This document shows, in pieces, positions 27,319-35,857 of a stretch of 64,000 bases of DNA. Position 1 is the first letter of the stretch, and every line of letters starts with the position of its first letter. A program made the translations under genes and the position numbers. This DNA is from Mycobacterium sp. IS-3022 (GTDB lineage Bacteria > Actinomycetota > Actinomycetes > Mycobacteriales > Mycobacteriaceae), in NCBI RefSeq assembly GCF_001500065.1, contig NZ_LQIN01000050.1:62001-126000 (forward strand). Reading direction: 5' to 3'. The notes below the pieces were generated by a model. That model was not told the DNA's origin and searched no databases. It saw only the letters and a program-made list of their open reading frames with translations.

Positions 27319-27501
27319 CCCGTGGCGAAAATGCGGCCGGGGCGTAACACGACGGTGATCTTCGCCGATGGGCAAGTGACGGGACCATCGTCGAGTGGTT
27401 GCTCCGTATCGGGTGCGGTTTTCCGCATGCTCGCCCGGGTATATGGAGCCCGCAACGCGCGGGTGCCCGAGGCTTTATCGGCCCGAGGAGCGGAGGCGAC
27501 A

Positions 27502-28194
27502 GTGCGCCGACCATGGAAACGCGTACTGGCGGCCGCGGCCGCCCCGATCGCGGCGCTCGCCCTCGGTTCCGCGTCCGCGCAGGCGACCCCCGGTGTGTTG
27601 GTCTACCCGGGCATGGAAATCCGCCAGGACACCAACGTCTGCACGCTGGGCTATGTCGACCCGCAGGCGCGGATCGCGTTCACCGCGGGCCACTGCCGAG
27701 GCAGCGGGCCGGTCCGGGACCGGGACGGCAACCTCATCGGCATGCAGACCGTGTTCCGCGACAACACGCCCAACGGCGCCACCGTGGACACCAATCATCA
27801 GATCGCCGATTGGGAGGCGATCGCGCTGGCCCCCGACGTCGCGGTCAACAACGTGCTGCCCGGCGGCAGGGTGCTGGTGTCGGACCCCGCTGTGGTGCCT
27901 GCGCCGGGGCAACCGGTGTGCCATTTCGGCGTGGTCACCGGTGAGAGTTGCGGCAACGTCGAGGCGGTCAACAACGGCTGGTTCACGATGGCCAACGGCG
28001 TGGTCAGCCAGAAGGGCGACTCCGGCGGGCCGGTGTATGTCATCACCCCTGACAACCGGGCGGCGCTCATCGGCATGTTCAACAGCACGTGGGGCAAGTA
28101 TCCCGCCGCGGTGTCGTGGCACACGGCCAGGCAGCAGGCCAGCCAAGACGTCATCTCCGCCGCATCGGCGAGCCTCGGCGACGCGGCGCCGTGA
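27502..28194 (+). CDS. Secreted chymotrypsin-fold serine protease, Rv1815-like
   Basis: 230-residue exported protein. A signal peptide ends near ASAQA (about residue 28). The triad is H64 in TAGHC, D103 in ADWEAI and S174 in GDSGGPV, so it is probably active. Cys pairs (C47 and C65, C140 and C150) suggest disulfides. M. tuberculosis Rv1815 is of the same length class and sits in the same order before Rv1819c. GTG 27502 is behind a GGAGG 6 bases upstream; the longer upstream frame lacks one. The 183-bp gap before it holds nothing I recognise. Confidence 0.85.
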   Translation: MRRPWKRVLAAAAAPIAALALGSASAQATPGVLVYPGMEIRQDTNVCTLGYVDPQARIAFTAGHCRGSGPVRDRDGNLIGMQTVFRDNTPNGATVDTNHQIADWEAIALAPDVAVNNVLPGGRVLVSDPAVVPAPGQPVCHFGVVTGESCGNVEAVNNGWFTMANGVVSQKGDSGGPVYVITPDNRAALIGMFNSTWGKYPAAVSWHTARQQASQDVISAASASLGDAAP

Positions 28195-28211
28195 GGCCAA
28201 GCTATTAAAGC

Positions 28212-28240
28212 TTGACTTATATAAGCCACGTCTTTATTTT
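28212..28240 (+). promoter_or_regulatory. Promoter of the ArsR operon with palindromic operator
   Basis: A -35 TTGACT (28212-28217), a 17-bp spacer and a -10 TATTTT (28235-28240). A perfect 10-bp palindrome CTTATATAAG (28216-28225) lies in the spacer, where an ArsR repressor would block the polymerase. The predicted start of transcription is at or next to the GTG start codons at 28244/28247, so the message would be leaderless. Confidence 0.6.
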
Positions 28241-28246
28241 GAAGTG

Positions 28247-28585
28247 GTGCACGCGTTCGACGTCCTCGGGGACCCTGTGCGCCGCCGCATCCTCGAACTG
28301 CTCGCCGACGGCGAGATGTCGGCCGGCGCGATCGGCGCCACCATCTCCGAGGAGTTCGCGATCACGCAACCGGCCGTCTCGCAGCACTTGAAAGTGTTGC
28401 GCGACAACGGCTTCACGTCCGTACGACCGGACGGGCAACGCCGGCTCTACGCGGTCAACGGCACGGCGCTGCAGGACGTCGACCAGTGGCTCGATGCGTT
28501 CCGCCGCTTCTGGACGCCACCGCTGAATGCGCTCGGCACCGAGATCGCCCGCGGAAAACGACAACGACGAAGGAAGGCTCCATGA
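28247..28585 (+). CDS. ArsR-family transcriptional regulator
   Basis: 112-residue winged-helix repressor (start GTG 28247; GTG 28244 equally possible). The helix-turn-helix is about residues 30-60 (AITQPAVSQHLKVLRDNG), and no metal-binding Cys is present. It belongs to the subgroup paired with AHSA1/SRPBCC proteins rather than to metal sensors. Its stop overlaps the SRPBCC start (ATGA). It probably represses its own operon through the palindrome upstream; the ligand is unknown. Confidence 0.88.
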   Translation: MHAFDVLGDPVRRRILELLADGEMSAGAIGATISEEFAITQPAVSQHLKVLRDNGFTSVRPDGQRRLYAVNGTALQDVDQWLDAFRRFWTPPLNALGTEIARGKRQRRRKAP

Positions 28586-29220
28586 AGGACATCGACGTCG
28601 ACCATCAAATCAACGCGGTCAGGCGCACCGTCGGGACCCGCACGATCGAGTCGGGGGAGGCGCGCGTCGTGACCATCAGCCAGGCCTACGACACCGACCA
28701 GGAGGACCTGTGGGACGCGGTCACCACCGCCGAACGTATCGAGCGGTGGTTCCTGCCGATCTCCGGTGAGCTCAAACTCGGCGGCTCTTACCAGTTGCAG
28801 GGCCACGCCAACGGCACGATCCTGACCTGCGATCCGCCGCAGAACTTCACCGCCACCTGGGAAAGCATGGGCAGCGTCAGCTGGATCGACGTCAGCGTCG
28901 TCGGCGAGGGCGTCGACCGGGCCCGCCTGGTGGTCGAGCACATCGCGCAGGTGGATGACGACACCTGGCGTCAGTTCGGGCCCGGGGCCGTCGGCATGGG
29001 CTGGGATTCCATGCTGCTGGGCCTGGCACTGCACCTGGACACCGGCGAATCCGTCGATCCTGCCGACGGGCAGGAGTGGACGACCACCGAAGACGGGCGC
29101 CGCTTTCTCAAACTGTCCGGCGAACAGTGGTTCGCCGCGAACGTCGCTGCCGGGGAAGACCCCGGCATCGCACGCGGCTCGGCCGATCGGTGCCTGAAGG
29201 CTTACTACGGCGAGGAGTAA
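28582..29220 (+). CDS. AHSA1/SRPBCC-domain protein
   Basis: 212-residue protein of the activator-of-Hsp90-ATPase-like SRPBCC group (ISQAYDTDQEDLWDAVTTAERIERWFLP, only its beginning). It overlaps the ArsR regulator by 4 bp, the classic ArsR-SRPBCC pair, in which the START-like protein may bind the regulator's ligand. A C-terminal extension of about 60 residues is longer than usual. Confidence 0.87.
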   Translation: MKDIDVDHQINAVRRTVGTRTIESGEARVVTISQAYDTDQEDLWDAVTTAERIERWFLPISGELKLGGSYQLQGHANGTILTCDPPQNFTATWESMGSVSWIDVSVVGEGVDRARLVVEHIAQVDDDTWRQFGPGAVGMGWDSMLLGLALHLDTGESVDPADGQEWTTTEDGRRFLKLSGEQWFAANVAAGEDPGIARGSADRCLKAYYGEE

Positions 29221-29221
29221 C

Positions 29222-29235
29222 TAGAACACGTTCTA
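29222..29235. promoter_or_regulatory. KstR-type operator
   Basis: The 14-mer TAGAACACGTTCTA matches the published KstR consensus TnnAACnnGTTnnA at every fixed position and is embedded in a 16-bp inverted repeat with 7-base arms (29221-29236). KstR represses cholesterol/steroid catabolism in mycobacteria. It lies about 20 bp upstream of a -10 (TATCCT, 29257-29262) before the VOC gene, overlapping the -35 region. Other TetR repressors can use similar sites. Confidence 0.65.
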
Positions 29236-29269
29236 GCCTTCGGGGCCGGGCGCGGATATCCTCGACCCG

Positions 29270-29752
29270 ATGCTTGCCCAGACACCTGTCCAGATTGCGT
29301 GGGTGACGCGGGACCTCGATGCCACCGAACATGCGCTCACCACGTTGTTGGGTGCCAAGAAGTGGGTCCGCATACCCGACGTCCACTTCGCACCGGATGC
29401 CTGCACCTTTCGCGGTGAACCGGCGGACTTCGTCGCGAGCATCTCGCTGAGCTACGCCGGTGACACGCAACTCGAGCTCATCGCGCCGGTCTCCGGGCGC
29501 AGCGTCTACACCGAGTTCCTCGACACCGCTGGACCGGGGCTGCACCACATCTGCGTCGAGAAATCTTCCGTCGAGGAGTTCGACGGCGCGGTTGCCGGTG
29601 CCGAGGAGGTCGTCGCCCAGGGCGTGATGCCCGGCGGGATGCGGTTCGCGTATGTCGCGGCGCCGGCGGCCGGCGTGCCGTATGTCGAGATCGCTTACAT
29701 CCCAGCCGAAATCAAGGCATTCTTCGAATACATCAAACAGGAGCAGAAGTGA
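29270..29752 (+). CDS. VOC-family (glyoxalase fold) protein
   Basis: 160-residue vicinal-oxygen-chelate protein with the repeated beta-alpha-beta-beta-beta modules (QIAWVTRDLDATEHALTTLL and GLHHICVEKSSVEEFDGAV). The metal-ligand positions include H in GLHHICV and E in QLELIAP. It is first in a likely two-gene operon with an FAD enzyme (GTGA overlap) behind a KstR-type operator. The -10 TATCCT predicts transcription starting at the ATG itself, i.e. a leaderless mRNA. Confidence 0.86.
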   Translation: MLAQTPVQIAWVTRDLDATEHALTTLLGAKKWVRIPDVHFAPDACTFRGEPADFVASISLSYAGDTQLELIAPVSGRSVYTEFLDTAGPGLHHICVEKSSVEEFDGAVAGAEEVVAQGVMPGGMRFAYVAAPAAGVPYVEIAYIPAEIKAFFEYIKQEQK

Positions 29753-31236
29753 ACACCCAGATTCCCGACGCCCCCGACACCATCGCCGCGGCCGATGTGA
29801 CGGCATGGTCCGACGAGGCCGACGTCGTGGTGATCGGCTTCGGCATCGCCGGCGGGTGCGCGGCCGTCAGTGCCGCGGCCGAGGGGGCGCGGGTGCTGGT
29901 CCTGGAGAAGGCAGCGGACGCGGGCGGCACGACGTCGATGGCCGGCGGACATTTCTATCTCGGCGGCGGAACCGCCGTGCAGCGGGCGACCGGGCACGAC
30001 GACAGCCCGGAGGAGATGTACAAGTACCTCGTCGCGATGTCACGCGAGCCCGAGCACGACAAGATCCGCGCGTACTGCGACGGCAGCGTCGAGCACTTCG
30101 AGTGGTTGGAGGCCCTCGGCTTCGAGTTCGAGCGCAGCTACTACCCCGGCAAGGTGGTGGTTCCGCCGGGCACCGAGGGGCTGTCGTACACGGGCAACGA
30201 GAAGGTGTGGCCGTTCTGTGAGCAGGCCAACCCCGCGCCGCGCGGCCACTCGGTTCCCGTGCCGGGGGAACTGGGCGGCGCGGCGATGGTGATCGACCTG
30301 TTGGTCAAGCGCGCCGCCGATCTCGGCGTGCAGGTCCGCTACGAGACCGGCGCGACCAATCTGGTGGTCGAGGACGGCGGCGTCGTGGGCGTGCAGTGGA
30401 AGCACTTCAGCGAGACGGGCGTCGTGCGGGCCAAGGCCGTCGTCATTGCCGCGGGTGGGTTCGCGATGAACCCGGAGATGGTGGCACAGTACACGCCGGC
30501 ACTGGGCCAGAAGCGAAAGACCAAGCACCACGGCGAGGTTGAGCCCTACATCCTCGGCAATCCGAACGACGACGGCCTGGGCATCCGGTTGGGGGTCTCG
30601 GCCGGCGGCGTCGCCAAGAACCTGGACCAGTTGTTCATCACCGCCGCCGCCTACCCGCCCGAAATTCTGCTGACGGGCATCATCGTCAACAAGAACGGTG
30701 AGCGGTTCGTCGCCGAAGACTCCTACCATTCGCGCACATCGGCGTTTGTCCTGGAGCAACCGGAGCAGACGGCGTACCTCATCGTCGACGAGGCGCACAT
30801 GGAGATGCCGGAGATGCCGCTGATCAAGTTCCTCGACGGGTGGGAGACCATCGAGGAAGTCGAAGCCGCACTTGGCATCCCGAATGGCAAGTTGGTGGCG
30901 ACGCTGAACCGCTACAACGAGCACGCCGCCCGCGGTGAGGACCCGGACTTTCACAAACAGCCGGAATACGTTGCCGCGCAAGACAACGGACCGTACGCGG
31001 TGTTCGACCTGTCGCTGGGCCGGGCGATGTACTCGGGGTTCACCATGGGCGGTCTGGCGGTGTCGATCGACGGCGAGGTGCTGCGCGAGGACGGCTCGGC
31101 CGTTCCCGGGCTCTACGCCGCGGGCGCGTGCGCGTCGAACATCGCCCAGGACGGCAAGGGCTACGCCAGCGGAACGCAACTCGGCGAGGGCTCGTTCTTC
31201 GGCAGGCGCGCGGGCGCACACGCCGCCAAGCGTTAG
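29749..31236 (+). CDS. FAD-dependent oxidoreductase, 3-ketosteroid dehydrogenase-like
   Basis: 495 residues. The FAD site is VVVIGFGIAGGCAAVSAAAEG, followed by EKAADAGGTTSMAGGHFYLGGG, the KstD/fumarate-reductase-like pattern, and the C-terminal FAD loop GLYAAGACASN with YASGTQLGEG. It overlaps the VOC gene by 4 bp. With the KstR-type box ahead of the pair, action on a steroid or steroid-derived ring is a good working idea; the precise substrate is unknown. Rv0785 of M. tuberculosis is of this kind. Confidence 0.83.
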   Translation: MNTQIPDAPDTIAAADVTAWSDEADVVVIGFGIAGGCAAVSAAAEGARVLVLEKAADAGGTTSMAGGHFYLGGGTAVQRATGHDDSPEEMYKYLVAMSREPEHDKIRAYCDGSVEHFEWLEALGFEFERSYYPGKVVVPPGTEGLSYTGNEKVWPFCEQANPAPRGHSVPVPGELGGAAMVIDLLVKRAADLGVQVRYETGATNLVVEDGGVVGVQWKHFSETGVVRAKAVVIAAGGFAMNPEMVAQYTPALGQKRKTKHHGEVEPYILGNPNDDGLGIRLGVSAGGVAKNLDQLFITAAAYPPEILLTGIIVNKNGERFVAEDSYHSRTSAFVLEQPEQTAYLIVDEAHMEMPEMPLIKFLDGWETIEEVEAALGIPNGKLVATLNRYNEHAARGEDPDFHKQPEYVAAQDNGPYAVFDLSLGRAMYSGFTMGGLAVSIDGEVLREDGSAVPGLYAAGACASNIAQDGKGYASGTQLGEGSFFGRRAGAHAAKR

Positions 31237-33182
31237 ACCGGTACCGGTTCGTCGCCCTCGATGCGACTGAATCGCCACTCGCCGTCGCCGAGCAGTTCCA
31301 GCTCATGGCTGTGATGCTGTTCGACGGTCTTGCGGTGGCTGACGCTGACCAGGATCGTGTCGGGAAGTCGTGTCCGCACCAACTGGTAGAGCAGGAACTC
31401 CACCCCCTCATCGAGCGCGGACGTCGACTCGTCGAGGAACACCGCCTTGGGCTTGGTCAGCAGGATGCGCGCGAACGCGATGCGCTGCTGCTCGCCGGGG
31501 GAGAGCACCTTGGCCCAGTCCTGAACCTCGTCCAGCCGGCCGACGAGGTGCGGCAGTGCCACCGCTTCGAGCGTGCGCTCCAACTCTCGGTCCTCGATCG
31601 CGCCTCCCTCGTTCGGATAGCTCACCACGGCGCGTAGGTCCCCGAGTGGCACGTAGGGCAGTTGCGACAGGAACATCGTCTCGTTCGGCCCGCACGGCCG
31701 AGTCAGCGTGCCGGAGGTGAACGGCCACAACTCCGCGAGGCTGCGCAGCAGCGTGGTCTTGCCGACACCGGACGGACCGGTGACGACCAGCGTCTCGCCG
31801 ACCTCCAGCCGCAGGTCGAGCGGGTTGATGAGCTGCCTGCCGTCCGGGGTGCGGACCTCGATGTCGTCGAGTCGCACGGTGTCGTCGGCACTCGGGGTGG
31901 TCGTGATCTCCGGGAGCTCCCGACCCTGCTCGTTGGCGGTCACCAGACCGTGAAGCCGGATGATCGCGGCGCGGTAGCCCGCGAACTGGTCATAGGCGTT
32001 GCGGAAGAAGGACAGACCCTGCTCGATATTGCCGAACGCCGACGCGGTCTGACTCATCGCGCCGAGCGTGATCTCACCGTTGAAGAACCGCGGGAACTGC
32101 AGCAGATACGGCGGCACCACGATGATCTGATCCATCGACAGGTTCCAGCCGTAGAAGCCCATCATCCGGTTGATGTAGCGCTTGTAGTTGGACACCACGG
32201 GGGCGAAGAGTCGGCGAAGACCGGTGCGCTCGGCGATTTCACCGCGATAGAACGCGACCGCTTCGGACGCGTCGCGCAGCCGCACCAGCGCGTAGCGGAA
32301 CGCGGCGTTGAATTTCTCGTTGTTGAACGACAACCAGATGATCGGCCTACCGACCCAGAACGCGATGATCGACGCAAAGAGCACATATCCCAACAGGATC
32401 CAGAACATCGCCTTCGGCACTTCGGTCCCGATCAACGGAAGGGTGAGCGTTCCCGACAGGTTCCACAGGATCGCGGTGAACGAGATCATCGAGACGACGG
32501 CGTTGACCGCACCGAACAGCAGCGTGGAGGTCGAGGTGTTGTTCGGGGTGTTGGGGAGTCCGCCGACGCCGGCGGTGAGGATGTCGATGTCCTGCTGGAT
32601 GCGCTGATCGGGGTTGTCGATCGTCTGGTCGATGAACCGCCCCCGGTAGTACGCCTTGCCGTCGAGCCAGTCACCGGTCATCTGGTCCGTCAACCAAACA
32701 CGCCAGGCCAGCATGAACCGTTGCGTGATGAACAGGTCCAACATGATCCGTGCAACGTGCAGGACGGCCAGGATCGAGAAGACGAGCATCGACAGCCAGA
32801 ACCCGTCCCTGCCGGAGTCCTTGATCGTGTCGTCGCCGTTGCCGATGCCCGCTGCCACCACCTGGAAGCTGGTCATCATGTCGCTGCCCTGATACGTGAA
32901 CAGCACGGAGAGACGAACACCGACGATCACCGACAGCAGGATCACCGCCAGCCAGAGCCACACCTTGACGCTCTCCGGGCCCTTGAAGTAGTCGCCGGTG
33001 ATGCGCCAGAACTGTCTGCCCCACTCCGTGAACCGGGCGATCAGCACAAGGATCGCAAGGGTGCACACCGCCGCGACCGCCCAGGCCTGGCCGATCCATG
33101 TCAGCGACGCCAGAAGCTCGTTGCCCCAGTCCAGCGTGGGGGCGAACATTCCCTCTTCCATTCGGGCAAGGTACCTCGACAA
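31233..33182 (-). CDS. bacA: SbmA/BacA-like ABC transporter, cobalamin importer
   Basis: 649-residue fused permease/ATPase, the counterpart of Rv1819c (639 residues), which imports cobalamin, bleomycin and other hydrophilic compounds. Six or so membrane helices occupy residues 25-410, with the SbmA_BacA stretch around EFLARWRMWLT-like residues at 155-175. Walker A is GPSGVGKTT (469-477), the signature is LSPGEQQRIAFAR and Walker B is AVFLDESTSALD. The start could also be Met8 or Met12, 21 or 33 bases in. The 3' end overlaps the steroid-like gene by 4 bp; ilvG is divergent, as in M. tuberculosis. Confidence 0.92.
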   Translation of the reverse strand: MSRYLARMEEGMFAPTLDWGNELLASLTWIGQAWAVAAVCTLAILVLIARFTEWGRQFWRITGDYFKGPESVKVWLWLAVILLSVIVGVRLSVLFTYQGSDMMTSFQVVAAGIGNGDDTIKDSGRDGFWLSMLVFSILAVLHVARIMLDLFITQRFMLAWRVWLTDQMTGDWLDGKAYYRGRFIDQTIDNPDQRIQQDIDILTAGVGGLPNTPNNTSTSTLLFGAVNAVVSMISFTAILWNLSGTLTLPLIGTEVPKAMFWILLGYVLFASIIAFWVGRPIIWLSFNNEKFNAAFRYALVRLRDASEAVAFYRGEIAERTGLRRLFAPVVSNYKRYINRMMGFYGWNLSMDQIIVVPPYLLQFPRFFNGEITLGAMSQTASAFGNIEQGLSFFRNAYDQFAGYRAAIIRLHGLVTANEQGRELPEITTTPSADDTVRLDDIEVRTPDGRQLINPLDLRLEVGETLVVTGPSGVGKTTLLRSLAELWPFTSGTLTRPCGPNETMFLSQLPYVPLGDLRAVVSYPNEGGAIEDRELERTLEAVALPHLVGRLDEVQDWAKVLSPGEQQRIAFARILLTKPKAVFLDESTSALDEGVEFLLYQLVRTRLPDTILVSVSHRKTVEQHHSHELELLGDGEWRFSRIEGDEPVPV

Positions 33183-33260
33183 CCTGTCGGCGGCGCTGCG
33201 CCGGCCTCACTGCCGGTCGCGCGTCGACCCGCGAGCGCTGCGGCTCTCTATGCTGCCAGC

Positions 33261-34913
33261 ATGAGCACCGACGCTCCGGGTCCTGACGCGGTGAACGCGG
33301 GACACGTGATCGCCCGGCGGTTGCGGGCCAGCGGCATCGACACGGTCTTCACACTCTCGGGTGGCCACCTGTTCTCCATCTACGACGGCTGCCGGGCGCA
33401 GAACATCAGGTTGATCGACACCCGCCATGAGCAGACCGCCGCGTTCGCCGCCGAGGGCTGGTCGAAGGTGACGCGGGTGCCGGGCGTGGCGGCGTTGACC
33501 GCCGGTCCCGGAGTCACGAACGGCATGAGCGCGATGGCCGCCGCGCAGCAGAACCAGTCGCCGCTGGTCATCCTCGGCGGCCGCGCGCCGGCGTTGCGGT
33601 GGGGGCAGGGCAGCCTGCAGGAGATCGACCACGTCCCGTTCGTCGCGCCGTTGACCCGGTTCGCGGCCACCGCGGAGTCGCCGGACGCCGTCGGGCGATT
33701 GATCGACGATGCGCTTCGGGCAGCTGTCGGAGCCGGCGGGGCGCCATCGGGGGTGTCGTTCGTCGACTTCCCGATGGACCACGTGTTCAGTGAGACCGCC
33801 GACACTGGTGGGCCCGGAGCGCTGAGCCGGCCGTCAGCCGAGGCGCACGCCGACGGGGATGGGGTGGACGTCGCGGTAGGACTGCTGGCCGGGGCGCGGC
33901 GGCCGGTCATCATGGCCGGTACGAACGTCTGGTGGGGCCACGCCGAGACCGCGCTGTTGAAGCTTGCCGAGTCGCTGCGCATCCCGGTGCTGATGAACGG
34001 GATGGCTCGCGGCGTCGTGCCAGCCGACCACCAGCTCGCGTTCTCGCGGGCACGGTCGAAGGCGTTGAAGGAGGCCGACGTCGCGCTGGTGATCGGCGTA
34101 CCGATGGACTTCCGCCTCGGCTTCGGAGGCGTGTTCGGAGCCGACACCGCGCTGATCTCCGTCGACCGGGTCGCCCCCGAGCGGGCACCGGCGCGACCGG
34201 TCGCCGCCGGCTTGTTCGGTGACCTCACCGCGACCTTGTCTGCGCTGTCGGCGGCCGCCACGCCCGACCACGAAGCCTGGATCGCGGAGCTTCGTGCGGT
34301 GGAGACCGCGGCGCGCACCGCCGAGGCTGACGAACTTCGTGACGACCGCACGCCGTTGCACCCCATGCGGGTGTACGCCGAGCTCAACACGATGCTCGAC
34401 CGCGACGCGATTGTCGTGATCGACGCGGGCGACTTCGGTTCGTACGCGGGCCGCCTCATCGACAGCCACGTGCCGGGCGCTTGGCTCGACAGCGGCCCGT
34501 TCGGCTGTCTGGGCTCGGGACCCGGATACGCTCTGGCCGCCAAGCTGGCCCGGCCGGACCGGCAGGTCGTGCTGTTGCAGGGCGACGGCGCGTTCGGGTT
34601 CTCCGGCATGGAGTGGGACACGTTGGTACGACATGGGGTTCAGGTGGTGTCGGTGATCGGCAACAACGGAATCTGGGCGCTGGAGAAACACCCGATGGAG
34701 ATGTTGTACGGCTACTCGGTGGTGGCCGATCTGCGGCCGGGTACCCGGTACGACGAGGTGGTCACGGCTCTCGGCGGGCACGGCGAGCTGGTGACGACGC
34801 CCGCCGAGCTGCGACCCGCTTTGGAGCGGGCGTTTTCGTCGAGCCTGCCCGCCGTGGTCAACGCGCTGACCGATCCGACGGTGGCGTACCCGCGCCGGTC
34901 GAACCTGGCGTAG
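33261..34913 (+). CDS. ilvG: Thiamine diphosphate enzyme, IlvG-type acetolactate synthase-like
   Basis: 550 residues (Rv1820 is 547). The N-terminal Pyr domain has the catalytic Glu in DTRHEQTAAFAAEGW, the middle FAD-type domain follows, and the C-terminal PP domain has GDGAFGFSGMEWDT ending in NN, the thiamine diphosphate/Mg2+ site. It may make acetolactate for branched-chain amino acids, or act on another 2-keto acid, as IlvB is the main synthase. ATG 33261 (MSTDAPG) is preferred over the very long upstream frame. Confidence 0.9.
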   Translation: MSTDAPGPDAVNAGHVIARRLRASGIDTVFTLSGGHLFSIYDGCRAQNIRLIDTRHEQTAAFAAEGWSKVTRVPGVAALTAGPGVTNGMSAMAAAQQNQSPLVILGGRAPALRWGQGSLQEIDHVPFVAPLTRFAATAESPDAVGRLIDDALRAAVGAGGAPSGVSFVDFPMDHVFSETADTGGPGALSRPSAEAHADGDGVDVAVGLLAGARRPVIMAGTNVWWGHAETALLKLAESLRIPVLMNGMARGVVPADHQLAFSRARSKALKEADVALVIGVPMDFRLGFGGVFGADTALISVDRVAPERAPARPVAAGLFGDLTATLSALSAAATPDHEAWIAELRAVETAARTAEADELRDDRTPLHPMRVYAELNTMLDRDAIVVIDAGDFGSYAGRLIDSHVPGAWLDSGPFGCLGSGPGYALAAKLARPDRQVVLLQGDGAFGFSGMEWDTLVRHGVQVVSVIGNNGIWALEKHPMEMLYGYSVVADLRPGTRYDEVVTALGGHGELVTTPAELRPALERAFSSSLPAVVNALTDPTVAYPRRSNLA

Positions 34914-34978
34914 CCATCTGCGCGAGCGTGCGACGAAAATCATTCGACGCGTTCGAGTTTCGCGCCCATGCTGGAGTG

Positions 34979-35809
34979 ATGGAGGTGCGCTTTCACGGCT
35001 CCGCCGACGAATTCCTGGCGGTCGCCGAACCGGTCTATCGCCGTGACCCGATCGCCAACACGATCGAGTTGACCGTCCTACGGGCCGCGCTGCCGGACGA
35101 CGCGCTGCTGCTGTCACTGTGGCGGGACTCGGACATCGTCGGCGTGGCGCTGCAGACACCGCCATACCCTTTGGCGTGCAACGGTATTCCCGTCGAGCAC
35201 ATCGATGGCGTCGCCCGCGAGGTCGCGGGTAGGCGTCCCGGCCTGACCGGTGTGCGCGGTGCTCGCCACGCCGCTACCGCGTTCGCCGACGCCTGGAGTG
35301 AAAGCACGGGTCGAGTAGCCGTCGTCACGCTCGAGGAGCGGCTGTACCGGCTCGGGACGTTGAAGCCGCCGGCAGGTGTCGCGGGTTCGGCTCGCATCGC
35401 GACGGACCGGGATCGCCCGGTGCTGGCCGATTGGGTGCAGATGTTCTTCGCCGAGACACCCGGGCATCCCGACACAGCGGGCGGCGAGTTCGTCGACGCC
35501 GCGACGGGCCGGGGTGACCGCTTCGTGCTGTGGGACGTCGACGGCACGCCGGTGAGCATGGCGCTGCTGCGCTCGGCCGCGGCCGGGGTCTCGCGCATCG
35601 GTCCCGTCTTCACACCCGCGACCCGCCGCGCACACGGCTACGGCTCGGCGGTCACCGCCGCGGCCGCGCGGGCCGCGCTGGATCGCGGCGACGCCGGCGT
35701 CGTGCTGTTCACGGACCTGGCCAATCCGACATCGAACGCGATCTACCAGAAGGTCGGGTTCGAGGCGGTGTCCGACTCCGTGCGCATCGATTTCCGCACA
35801 CTCCATTGA
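34979..35809 (+). CDS. GNAT-family N-acetyltransferase
   Basis: 276 residues. The C-terminal half carries the GNAT fold with the acetyl-CoA loop RRAHGYGSAVTAAAARAAL and the FTDLANPTSNAIYQKVGF segment. The N-terminal half is a second, degenerate GNAT-like domain. No relative in the syntenic M. tuberculosis block is known to me between Rv1820 and Rv1821, so it appears to be an insertion. The substrate is unknown. ATG 34979 is chosen; no strong ribosome-binding site is visible. Confidence 0.82.
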   Translation: MEVRFHGSADEFLAVAEPVYRRDPIANTIELTVLRAALPDDALLLSLWRDSDIVGVALQTPPYPLACNGIPVEHIDGVAREVAGRRPGLTGVRGARHAATAFADAWSESTGRVAVVTLEERLYRLGTLKPPAGVAGSARIATDRDRPVLADWVQMFFAETPGHPDTAGGEFVDAATGRGDRFVLWDVDGTPVSMALLRSAAAGVSRIGPVFTPATRRAHGYGSAVTAAAARAALDRGDAGVVLFTDLANPTSNAIYQKVGFEAVSDSVRIDFRTLH

Positions 35810-35857
35810 GCGCGACAGCGCGCGCCTGCTGCCCGGGCGGCCGCGTACGGTAGCGGT

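Noticed and set aside
27322..27501. N-terminal extension of the serine protease by 60 residues
   Set aside because: It would put the signal peptide internally and lacks a ribosome-binding site; GTG 27502 has one.
31662..33260. Open frame running on the plus strand into ilvG, over 500 codons before its start
   Set aside because: Antisense to bacA, with low-complexity Arg/Gly/Asp residues; the ilvG homology begins only at the ATG 33261.
34918..34960. GCGAGCGTGCG stretch between ilvG and the GNAT gene considered as a third copy of the dispersed palindrome
   Set aside because: It shares only part of the core and the arms do not pair well.
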